DNA from: an uncultured Faecalicoccus sp.
Lineage (GTDB): Bacteria > Bacillota_I > Bacilli_A > Erysipelotrichales > Erysipelotrichaceae
Length of the DNA: 31,774 bases
NCBI GenBank assembly: GCA_902497095.1
Contig: CABVDD010000023.1
Location: forward strand, 1 to 31,774
Reading direction: 5' to 3'
In this document: piece by piece, positions 9,041 through 16,729 of the stretch
Numbering within the stretch: position 1 is the stretch's first letter
Layout: each line of letters starts with the position of its first letter
The notes under the pieces: model-generated
Told to the model about the DNA's origin: nothing
The model's input: the letters and a program-made list of their open reading frames with translations, nothing else
Database searches by the model: none
Program-made: the position numbers and the translations under genes

Positions 9041-9985
9041 TCACATCTCCTTCATCGTTGGATCTAGTGCATCACGAAGACCATCACCAACTAAGTTAAA
9101 GCTCAACATTAAAATCGAGAATACGACAACTGGAATAATCATCTGGAATGGATAAATAGTTAACGTATTAAATCCATCATTGATCAAAGTTCCTAAAGAA
9201 GCTTCTGGAATTGGAAGTCCTAGACCAACAAATGATAAGTAAGCTTCATAGAAAATCGCATTTGGAATGGACATCATGACCATAATGATCATCTGAGAAT
9301 AAATATTTGGCAAGATTTCTTTGAATATGATAAAGAAACTACCAGCTCCTAAAGTACGAGATGCTAAAACGAATTCCTCTTCTTTTGTCTTTAAAACTTG
9401 TGCACGAGTAATACGGCTCATTCCTATCCATTCTGTAAATGACAATGCCAAAATAATAGTAAATAAACTTGATTTCATGATCATCAAAAGGATCGTTAAA
9501 ATAACAAGTGTTGGAATCGAGTTGATCACTTCTTGAATACGCTGCATGATAGAATCTACTTTACCGCCAAAATATCCGGAAATCATACCATATGTAACTC
9601 CGATCACAACATCAATAAAGATAGCTGCTACCGCAACGAACAAAGAAATACGAGTTCCCTGCCATAGTCGAACCCACAAATCTCGCCCATAATTATCAGT
9701 ACCAAACCAATGTTGAGCATTGGGAGCAATATTTTGTAAAGATGTGTTGATCGCATCATATTTCCATTCTGACAACATCGGTGCCACAATAGCAAAAACA
9801 GTGATTACCAAGATACAAATAATACCAATTACAGCACCTTTATTTCGAACAAATAAACTGACAGAATCCTTCCAAGCTGCACGAGCCGGCATGACCTCAT
9901 CTTTTTCAATATCTTTATTTTTATGAGCGAATTCAAAGTCATTAGGTTGAAACTTCAGTTCTTTTAAAGCTTGTGTTTCTGTCAT
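9041..9985 (-). CDS. oppC: Oligopeptide ABC transporter permease OppC
   Basis: Inner-membrane channel subunit with a cytoplasmic N-terminal tail of about 50 residues and six predicted membrane segments. The permease EAA loop appears as TRAQVLKTKEEEFVLASRTLGAG near the middle, and the C-terminal SFNLVGDGLRDALDPTMKE is a hallmark of OppC/DppC. Two in-frame ATGs are possible. The one at 9985 follows the oppB stop by a single base and sits 8 bases from AGGA, so I prefer it (314 aa). The one at 9994 (317 aa) would overlap oppB but lies too close to the same Shine-Dalgarno. Confidence 0.94.
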   Translation of the reverse strand: MTETQALKELKFQPNDFEFAHKNKDIEKDEVMPARAAWKDSVSLFVRNKGAVIGIICILVITVFAIVAPMLSEWKYDAINTSLQNIAPNAQHWFGTDNYGRDLWVRLWQGTRISLFVAVAAIFIDVVIGVTYGMISGYFGGKVDSIMQRIQEVINSIPTLVILTILLMIMKSSLFTIILALSFTEWIGMSRITRAQVLKTKEEEFVLASRTLGAGSFFIIFKEILPNIYSQMIIMVMMSIPNAIFYEAYLSFVGLGLPIPEASLGTLINDGFNTLTIYPFQMIIPVVVFSILMLSFNLVGDGLRDALDPTMKEM

Positions 9986-9986
9986 A

Positions 9987-10931
9987 TTACTCATCCTTTC
10001 CTAAACGAATTCGTGGATCGATGATTCCATATGATACATCGATTATCAACATCATGAGAATATACATAGCAGCATATAAGAAGGCACAGGCAAGGATTAC
10101 GTTATAATCTGATGCCTGAATACTGTTGATCAACAACTTACCAAGTCCTGGCACACTACAAACTTTTTCTACAACCATCGTTCCCGTCATCAAATTGACT
10201 AAAATAGGGCCCAAAATCGTAATGATCGGAATTAAAGTATTACGTAATGCATGTTTAAATATGATATCTTTTCGAGAAAGACCTTTTGCTTTGGCCAACA
10301 TGATATAATCAGAATTCAAAACCGATATCATTTCTGTACGAGTAAAACGAGCAACATTGGCAATAACGCTCATCGACAAAGCGATGATAGGCATAATTGC
10401 CGAATAAATAGGTTGTGATGCAGAATACATCGTCGGCAAAATATGTAAGTTACTACCAAAAATGATAAGAATCAACATCGCAAATACAAAGGATGGAATA
10501 GAAACACCAATTACAGATAAAACGGTTGTTAATGTATCCCAAATCGTATTTTTATTCAATGCAGCTACAACACCTAAGAAAATTCCTACAATCGTTCCTA
10601 AAATACAAGCACAAAGTCCTAAGAAAAATGAAATTGGCGCAGCGGTTCCTACTAATGAAGATACTTGCATATCTTTATATAAGTTCATAGATACACCAAA
10701 ATCACCTGTCAACATACCACCAACATATTTCACAAACTGCTGAGGCAAAGGAAGATTTAAACCGTAGCTTGCTTCAATGGCAGCACGTTGTGCTTCACTC
10801 AAATGCTCGTTATTGATAGGAGATCCAGGAAGGAAACGAACCATGCAGAATAAAACGACCAAGATCACAAACAAAGTGACCAAAGAAATCGCTAGACGCT
10901 GGAATATATAACGAACTGTCGATTTTGACAT
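9987..10931 (-). CDS. oppB: Oligopeptide ABC transporter permease OppB
   Basis: Membrane permease partner of OppC, 314 aa. It opens with YIFQRLAISLVTLFVILVV, the usual first membrane segment of OppB, followed by the FLPGSP turn. The EAA-type loop YIMLAKAKGLSRKDIIFKHA interacts with the ATPases. The GTMVVEKVCSVPGLGKLL block near the C-terminus is the family signature (usually EKIFSIPGLG). The start at 10931 is set by a GAGGAGG site; an upstream in-frame ATG at 10961 would place the start inside a terminator hairpin. It follows oppA but is separated from it by that hairpin, so it is probably made at a lower level than the binding protein. Confidence 0.95.
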   Translation of the reverse strand: MSKSTVRYIFQRLAISLVTLFVILVVLFCMVRFLPGSPINNEHLSEAQRAAIEASYGLNLPLPQQFVKYVGGMLTGDFGVSMNLYKDMQVSSLVGTAAPISFFLGLCACILGTIVGIFLGVVAALNKNTIWDTLTTVLSVIGVSIPSFVFAMLILIIFGSNLHILPTMYSASQPIYSAIMPIIALSMSVIANVARFTRTEMISVLNSDYIMLAKAKGLSRKDIIFKHALRNTLIPIITILGPILVNLMTGTMVVEKVCSVPGLGKLLINSIQASDYNVILACAFLYAAMYILMMLIIDVSYGIIDPRIRLGKDE

Positions 10932-10946
10932 AATAGCCTCCTCTTC

Positions 10947-10988
10947 AAAAAATAAACACAATACAGTGTTGAACCATATTGTGTTTAT
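10947..10988 (-). terminator. Attenuating hairpin between oppA and oppB
   Basis: A perfect 12-bp inverted repeat (10952-10963 and 10977-10988) with a 13-base loop is followed on the minus strand by six T (plus A 10947-10952). It lies in the 82-bp gap after oppA and just before the oppB ribosome binding site. The position suggests partial termination that leaves more oppA than oppBCDF message, as is common for binding-protein genes. No second promoter is visible in the gap. Confidence 0.75.
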
Positions 10989-11013
10989 ATTATAAAATTC
11001 AACTCAAATACTT

Positions 11014-12639
11014 CTAAGCTTCTTTTGATACATAGTTGAATGTATATGGTACACCAACTGGACGGAATACTAATCCTTTAACGGAAGTATTTTCTAGAGC
11101 TGATGTTCCTTTCTGGAATACTGGAATGTTGACATATTCATTCATTGCCAACTCTTCAGCTTGCAACATCAGATTCCAACGAGTTTCTACATTCGACTCT
11201 GTAGAAATTTGATTCATTAATGCATCATAATCTGCATTGACCCATTTACCATAGTTATTAACATTATCTGATTTCATCAAGTTCAAATATGTAGTTGCAT
11301 CACCATAGTCTGGACCCCAACGTGTACATGATAAATCAAATTCACCATTTGCCTGTTTATTATAGATACGATCTTGTTTTGTTGTCGCAACCATTTCAAT
11401 GTTCAGACCATCAAGTTTTGTAAAGGCATTCTGTAGATAAGTAGCCATAGTATCCATTGGACTTTCATCCGTACCATACATTAGTTTTAAAGTAATCTCA
11501 GATTTACCTAATTCTTGTAAAGCTTGATTCAAAGCTGTTTGTGCAGCTTCAACATCATAAGTTGTAAAGTCTTTGGCATCATCTCTGAAATCTTGACCAT
11601 TAGGACCAATTGACAGATCTTCTGGTACAAAACCATTTGCTTCAATAGAACCATCTTTTAATACGTTTGTCGCAAAATCTTCACGATCGATTGCTAAAGA
11701 TAAAGCTTTACGTAAATTCAAATTTTGAAGATCTGTATTTTGGAAGTTAGGTTGAATATAGAACAAGAAACCTTCTTTGAAAGTAATGAATGAATCATCA
11801 TCTTTGTATTGATCAACTAAATCTGAATTGATCGGTGCAAAATCATTATTTCCACTATCAAAGTTTTGAGCAGCTACTGTAGGTTCCTGTACCAAGTTCA
11901 TTACTAATTTATCCAGTTTTACTTGATCTGCATTCCAATAATCCTCATTTTTTACAAATGTTGCGGTAGAACCTGGTGTCCAAGATTCCATCACAAAGGC
12001 TCCATTTGACAAAATTGCATCAGCGCTCTTAGCATAACCGCTACCTTGCACTTCTGCAAATTCTTCATTGATTGGATAATAACAAGGGAATGTCATCAAT
12101 TCTTCAAAATAAGAAACAGGACTTGTTAAAGTGACAACTAATGTCTGATCATCTTCTGCTTTAGCTCCTAATGTATCTAAATCTTCTTGTGTCAATTCTT
12201 CTCCATTATTTGTTTTGGCAATCAATTCATCAGCACCTGTAATATGAGCTCCATCAGATCCCATCATATAGGCATAGTTTCCAACATTTTTAATAATACG
12301 CTGCCAGGCATAAACAAAATCCTGGGCTGTAACCGGCTCACCATTTGACCACTTTGCATCACGAAGTTTAAATGTATGTGTCAAACCATCATCACTAACT
12401 GTGTGCTCTTCTGCAATCGCATTCGTTACATTGCCATCTTCATCTACACCCATCAAGCCATCAATTACCGCATGCATAGCGTTAAATGATGTACCATCAT
12501 CAGCATCACAAGAGTCTAAATTCTTAATATCCAGTTCACTGGCAAAAGTAAATGTATTATCTCCACCAGAACTAGAACCACAGGCAGCTAATGATAGGGC
12601 CATAGTTCCTGCCATTAGTACCGACAATAATTTTTTCAT
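11014..12639 (-). CDS. oppA: Oligopeptide-binding lipoprotein OppA (SBP family 5)
   Basis: Extracellular peptide-binding lipoprotein that delivers peptides to OppBC. The 541-aa precursor has a signal peptide with a basic start (MKK), a hydrophobic core and the lipobox LAAC, making Cys20 the expected lipidated residue, followed by a Gly/Ser linker. The mature part shows the family-5 segment GLTHTFKLRDAKWSNGEPV, then TAQDFVYAWQRI, which is typical of OppA rather than dipeptide- or nickel-binding proteins. The start at 12639 has AGGAGG 8-9 bases upstream; the open frame to 12696 would add residues before the signal peptide and cross the promoter region. Transcribed from a TTGTAA/TAATAT promoter. 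Confidence 0.95.
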   Translation of the reverse strand: MKKLLSVLMAGTMALSLAACGSSSGGDNTFTFASELDIKNLDSCDADDGTSFNAMHAVIDGLMGVDEDGNVTNAIAEEHTVSDDGLTHTFKLRDAKWSNGEPVTAQDFVYAWQRIIKNVGNYAYMMGSDGAHITGADELIAKTNNGEELTQEDLDTLGAKAEDDQTLVVTLTSPVSYFEELMTFPCYYPINEEFAEVQGSGYAKSADAILSNGAFVMESWTPGSTATFVKNEDYWNADQVKLDKLVMNLVQEPTVAAQNFDSGNNDFAPINSDLVDQYKDDDSFITFKEGFLFYIQPNFQNTDLQNLNLRKALSLAIDREDFATNVLKDGSIEANGFVPEDLSIGPNGQDFRDDAKDFTTYDVEAAQTALNQALQELGKSEITLKLMYGTDESPMDTMATYLQNAFTKLDGLNIEMVATTKQDRIYNKQANGEFDLSCTRWGPDYGDATTYLNLMKSDNVNNYGKWVNADYDALMNQISTESNVETRWNLMLQAEELAMNEYVNIPVFQKGTSALENTSVKGLVFRPVGVPYTFNYVSKEA

Positions 12640-12682
12640 ATCGAACCCTCCTAAGTTGTGTTCATTCTGTGAACATGTGTAT

Positions 12683-12711
12683 ATATTAAAATACATTTGA
12701 TAATTTTACAA
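12683..12711 (-). promoter_or_regulatory. Sigma-A-type promoter of oppA
   Basis: Minus-strand -35 TTGTAA (12706-12711) and -10 TAATAT (12683-12688) are separated by 17 bases, with an expected start near 12676, about 37 bases before the oppA ATG. Confidence 0.7.
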
Positions 12712-12738
12712 GCATTAATTGAAATATTTTTCAAATAA

Positions 12739-12784
12739 TTTCATGACATGAAAATTTTTACAATTTAATTTCATATTATATGAA
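12739..12784. promoter_or_regulatory. Two palindromic operator-like boxes upstream of oppA
   Basis: TTTCATG-A-CATGAAA (12739-12753) and TTCATA-TTA-TATGAA (12770-12784) share the arm TTCAT/ATGAA and are centred 31 bp apart, about three helical turns. They sit near -70 and -101 relative to the predicted oppA start. No T-run follows, so they look like protein-binding sites rather than terminators. The regulator is unknown. The rest of the 12712-12941 gap is AT-rich and I see no gene in it. Confidence 0.5.
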
Positions 12785-12941
12785 CAAATTTTCATAGAAT
12801 GTTTACCCATAATACACAACTAAGAATTCTATGCCTTTAATAAATCATGAAACAATTTTAATTTTGAATACTTTATGTTTTTTTAATCCATTCAATAGAA
12901 GTTTGATGTTTGAACACATTAAAAATTTCTTTTCACATCAC

Positions 12942-12969
12942 AAAAAAAGCCGCACTTTTGTAGTGCAGC
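12942..12969 (-). terminator. Intrinsic terminator of leuS
   Basis: Minus-strand stem of 8 bp (12962-12969 with 12949-12956, one G-T pair), 5-base loop, then seven T (plus A 12942-12948). It begins 5 bases after the leuS stop codon. Confidence 0.9.
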
Positions 12970-12974
12970 TTATA

Positions 12975-15371
12975 TTAATTGGCAACAATATTGACAACTT
13001 TTCCTTTTACAACAATGATTTTACGAACCGTCTTTCCTTCCAGTTGATGCTGTACATTTTCCAATTGCAGTGCTTGTTCCTGGATCTTTGATTCGTCCAT
13101 ATCAGCAGCCGCTTCAAATTTACCGCGAACTTTACCATTGACTTGAACAACAATAGTCACTGTCTTGTCAACTAACATAGCTTCATCATAGTCTGGCCAT
13201 GGTTCATAAGCAATTGAATCTTTTTGATCAAATACAGTAGCCCACAATTCTTCACCCAAATGAGGAGCAAAACAAGCGAACATCTTTAAGAAACCAATTG
13301 CATAAGGACGATAGATCGTTTTTGCTTTGTAACATTCATTAATGAAGATCATCATTTGTGAAATGGCCGTATTAAAGTTAAGCGTATCTATATCATTGCT
13401 AACTTTTTTGACTGTCGCATTATATACACGATCCAAATTATGATCGTTTTCCTCAGTGATATTTGCCACTTCTGTATAAAAACGATTCACACGCTCTAAC
13501 CATTTACGTGTTCCATCAAGACCTGTAGTTGACCAAGGAAGCGCAGCTTCTAATGGTCCCATAAACATTTCATAAACACGCAAGGCATCCGCACCATGAC
13601 TGGCTACAATTTCATCCGGATTAATTACATTACCACGAGATTTAGACATTTTTTCGCCATTTGAGCCTAAAATCATTCCCTGGTGAAATAATTTTTGGAA
13701 TGGTTCTTTTGATTTCACGATTCCGCAATCGTATAAAACCTTATGCCAGAAACGAGCATACAATAAGTGTAATACCGCATGTTCAGCGCCACCAACATAT
13801 AAGTCAACAGGCAGCCAATGTTCCAAAAGTTTTGGATCTCCAATAGCCTTATCATTTTTTGGATCGATATAACGTATATAGTACCAGCAACTACCAGCCC
13901 ACTGTGGCATCGTGTTTGTTTCTCGAGTACCCTTTACTCCATCAATTTCAACATTTAACCAGTCTGTACAATGTGCTAATGGACTTTCACCTGTATCGCT
14001 AGGTTTGAAGTTTGTCGTAGCTGGTAATTCCAATGGTAATTCATCAACATCTACCGTACGCATCGTACCATCTTCCATATGAATGATTGGAATTGGTTCG
14101 CCCCAATAACGTTGACGAGAAAATAACCAGTCTCTTAATTTATAAGTAACTTTAGCTTCTCCGACTTTGTTTTCTTCTAACCAGGCAATCATCTTGGCAA
14201 TCGCTTCTTCTTTGTTAAGACCATCTAACCATTGCGAATTGATATGTACACCATCTCCGGTAAAAGCCTCTTCTTCAATGTTTCCACCTTCTAATACCGG
14301 AATGATCTCCAAACCAAATTTCTTGGCAAATTCATAATCACGTGTATCATGTGCTGGAACAGCCATAATAGCACCAGTTCCATAACTAGCTAATACATAA
14401 TCACTGATCCATATTGGTACTTTTTTACCGTTGACCGGATTGATCGCATAAGCTCCGGTAAAAACACCTGTCTTATCTTTATTCAGATCCGTTCTTTCCA
14501 AATCAGATTTAGTCTGACAAAGTTTCTGGTATGCTTCAACAGCTTCTTTTTGTTCAGGCGTTGTAATATCGGCTACAAATGGATGTTCAGGTGCCATAAC
14601 ACAATAAGTGGCACCAAATAAAGTATCACAACGAGTAGTAAAAACCGTGAACTCTTTATCGTGACCATCGATTTTAAATACAACATTGGCCCCCTGTGAT
14701 TTACCGATCCAGTTTCTTTGCATCTCTTTTGTAGAAGTTGGCCAATCAACCTCATCTAGATCTTTTAATAATCTTTCAGCATAATCAGTGATCTTTAACA
14801 CCCACTGGCGCATTGGCTTACGAATAACAGGATATCCGCCACGCTCGCTTTTACCATCAATAACTTCTTCGTTGGCCAAAACAGTTTTTAACTCTGGACA
14901 CCAGTTAACTGGAATTTCATCGACGTAAGCCAATCCTTTTTTATAAAGCTGTGTAAAGATCCATTGTGTCCACTTATAATAAGATGGATCTGCCGTACTG
15001 ATTTCACGATCCCAATCATAACTAAAACCTAAAGACTGAATCTGTTCGCGGAAATGATTGATATTTTTCTTTGTGAATTCGGCTGGATGATGCCCTGTCT
15101 GCAAAGCAAATTGTTCTGCCGGAAGACCAAAGGCATCCCATCCCATCGGATGCAAGACGTTATAACCTTCCATACGCTTTTTACGGGCAATGATATCGGT
15201 TGCCGTATAGCCTTCTGGATGCCCAACATGCAAACCATTTCCACTTGGATAAGGGAACATATCCAATACATAATATTTAGGCTTGGAAAAATCTGAAGTA
15301 TCACAACGGAATGTTTTTTCTTCCAGCCATCGTTTTTGCCATTTCTTTTCAATGGACTGATGATCGTACAT
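12975..15371 (-). CDS. leuS: Leucyl-tRNA synthetase
   Basis: Class I aminoacyl-tRNA synthetase that charges tRNA-Leu. The 798-aa protein carries the HIGH-type signature in PYPSGNGLHVGH (40-51), the GTGAIMAVPAHD editing-domain block with its conserved threonine and aspartate regions, RYWGEPIP before the catalytic core's second half, and the KMSKS loop near residue 574. The C-terminal part ends with the VQVNGKVRGK motif of bacterial LeuRS. The start at 15371 has AAGGAGGAG upstream. Expression is controlled by a T-box leader with a leucine (CUC) specifier between 15392 and the promoter. The gene is monocistronic: it ends in a strong terminator. Confidence 0.98.
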   Translation of the reverse strand: MYDHQSIEKKWQKRWLEEKTFRCDTSDFSKPKYYVLDMFPYPSGNGLHVGHPEGYTATDIIARKKRMEGYNVLHPMGWDAFGLPAEQFALQTGHHPAEFTKKNINHFREQIQSLGFSYDWDREISTADPSYYKWTQWIFTQLYKKGLAYVDEIPVNWCPELKTVLANEEVIDGKSERGGYPVIRKPMRQWVLKITDYAERLLKDLDEVDWPTSTKEMQRNWIGKSQGANVVFKIDGHDKEFTVFTTRCDTLFGATYCVMAPEHPFVADITTPEQKEAVEAYQKLCQTKSDLERTDLNKDKTGVFTGAYAINPVNGKKVPIWISDYVLASYGTGAIMAVPAHDTRDYEFAKKFGLEIIPVLEGGNIEEEAFTGDGVHINSQWLDGLNKEEAIAKMIAWLEENKVGEAKVTYKLRDWLFSRQRYWGEPIPIIHMEDGTMRTVDVDELPLELPATTNFKPSDTGESPLAHCTDWLNVEIDGVKGTRETNTMPQWAGSCWYYIRYIDPKNDKAIGDPKLLEHWLPVDLYVGGAEHAVLHLLYARFWHKVLYDCGIVKSKEPFQKLFHQGMILGSNGEKMSKSRGNVINPDEIVASHGADALRVYEMFMGPLEAALPWSTTGLDGTRKWLERVNRFYTEVANITEENDHNLDRVYNATVKKVSNDIDTLNFNTAISQMMIFINECYKAKTIYRPYAIGFLKMFACFAPHLGEELWATVFDQKDSIAYEPWPDYDEAMLVDKTVTIVVQVNGKVRGKFEAAADMDESKIQEQALQLENVQHQLEGKTVRKIIVVKGKVVNIVAN

Positions 15372-15391
15372 CTCTATTCTCCTCCTTCAAT

Positions 15392-15607
15392 AAAAAAACG
15401 CCCTTATTCTAAGGACGTTTAAAGACGCGGTACCACCTTAGTTCACAGAAATGATCTGTGCCCTCTTGTTTTCTTTATCGCAGAAATTACGGATAACATT
15501 ACTTACCAGCTCCTTAGCGAGTTCAAAGATACGATCCTCTGCTTTCCACCAGCCAGCAGCTCTCTATGCGACTTTCTCTTTTACTACTCTAATTCATCGC
15601 TTTTACG
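15392..15607 (-). promoter_or_regulatory. T-box riboswitch leader, leucine (CUC) specifier
   Basis: Read on the minus strand, the leader has the stem-I AGTA motif, then GAA followed by the specifier CTC (15519-15521), matching leucine. Downstream is the nearly canonical T-box AGGTGGTACCGCG (15426-15438). Its TGGT would pair with an ACCA tRNA end, consistent with an A discriminator on tRNA-Leu. It is followed by a terminator stem of 10 bp (15410-15419 with 15397-15406, one G-T pair, 3-base loop) and a seven-T run (plus 15392-15398). The T-box sequence overlaps the region needed for the alternative antiterminator. Uncharged tRNA-Leu should allow read-through into leuS. Confidence 0.93.
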
Positions 15608-15613
15608 CTTTGA

Positions 15614-15643
15614 ATCATATCATTTTTTTAATTTATAAGTCAA
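15614..15643 (-). promoter_or_regulatory. Promoter of the leuS T-box transcript
   Basis: Minus-strand TTGACT (15638-15643) and TATGAT (15614-15619) with an 18-base spacer. The -10 is preceded by TGA, giving an extended -10. The start would be near 15607, just before stem I of the T-box. Confidence 0.75.
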
Positions 15644-15737
15644 CCTTCATTTCCGGCAAGGAAAACACTTCGAACAACTTTTTAAATTTTTTTTACTTTT
15701 TTTCATAGTTTTTCTATTTTTTTACGTATTTAATACT

Positions 15738-16729
15738 ATGAACATGCAAGAAAATTTAGAACAACTCTTAACCTATGCCACTCAAAAAAACGCTAGCGAT
15801 ATTCATTTGACTCTTCATCAACATACTTTGTCGATCCAACTTCGCATTTATGAACAGATGATACCTCTTGTACAAGATCTATGGGATGAATCACTTTTTG
15901 AATACATAAAATTTATATCTGGCTTTGATCTAACAAATCCATATATACCGCAAAATGGACAATTCAGCTGGAAACTGGGTAAACAAGTATTGTTTTGTCG
16001 ATTTAGTTTGATTCCCAATAAACATCTGCAAACAGGCGTAATTCGTCTATTAAATACAGGATTATATCTTCCTATAAAAAAGTTGACTTCGAAAAAGGAA
16101 CATCAAAAATTCTTAGAAAATCTAATGTTTGCTCGACAAGGTCTTGTCATTGCCTGTGGGCCTACAAATTCTGAAAAACGACAACTTTACATGCCATTTT
16201 ACATGCGATTGCTCAACGCTCTAAACATAAAGTCGTTTCCTTGGAAGACCCGATAGAAATACAGGATGATTCCTATTTACAACTACAGATCAATGAAGAA
16301 ACAGGCTTCACTTATGAAAAAGGAATTGAAGAACTGCTTCGACATGATCCAGATGTGATCTTGATTGGAGAAACCAGAAACAGTTATACCGCTAAAATGG
16401 TCGTTCGTTGTGCTTTAACTGGATCTCTTGCTTTTAGCACACTTCATGCTTCGAATACTTTAGAAGCTATTCAAAGATTAGAAGATTTATCCATATCTAC
16501 ATACGATTTAAAAAATACGTTGACTGCATTAATTGGACAAAGACTTTATAAAAGCGCAAATGGAAAGGAGTGCATCTATGAAATCTTATCTGGACAAGAT
16601 CTTCAATATGTCTTGGAACATAAAACCTATCCAAAAGGTTTTAAAACACTTTCTTATGAAATTAAAGAAGCTTTGGATACAAAAAGAATTCAAGATCCAC
16701 AAGCACAGTTCGACCTGCAAAATCTCTAA
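15738..16729 (+). pseudogene. comGA: comGA, competence pilus assembly ATPase, frameshifted
   Basis: GspE/PilT-type secretion ATPase that would power assembly of the ComG DNA-uptake pilus. It is split over two frames. The first runs from ATG 15738 to a stop at 16254-16256. It contains the N-terminal domain (NASDIHL, then FCRFSLIPN) and reaches the P-loop as GPTNS. The second frame continues from about 16175 with KTTT, then VVSLEDPIEI, the Walker B/Asp box DVILIGETRN and the His box AFSTLHASNT, and stops at 16727-16729. One missing G at 16173 (TCTGGA to TCTGA) accounts for everything: restoring it gives a canonical GPTNSGKTTT and a 330-aa protein of normal family length. No Shine-Dalgarno precedes the ATG. 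It overlaps comGB by 152 bp. It may be a true null mutation or a sequence error; nothing else in the operon is damaged. Confidence 0.9.

Noticed and set aside
12683..12696. Longer OppA start at 12696
   Set aside because: It would place 19 residues before a perfect lipoprotein signal peptide, overlap the predicted -10 element and ignore the AGGAGG site before 12639.
12831..13091. 86-codon plus-strand frame in the oppA-leuS gap
   Set aside because: It has no ribosome binding site, runs through the leuS terminator hairpin and into antisense leuS; its content is just AT-rich DNA.
14573..15352. Minus-strand frames inside leuS in another register
   Set aside because: They are out-of-frame shadows of a full-length, fully conserved leucyl-tRNA synthetase gene and have no own start signals.
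16170..16182. Programmed -1 frameshift to make full-length ComGA
   Set aside because: A slip on the AAA codon in the five-A run would give a P-loop with Glu in place of the essential Gly before Lys. The preceding codon would not re-pair, and no stimulating stem was seen. A missing G explains the sequence better.
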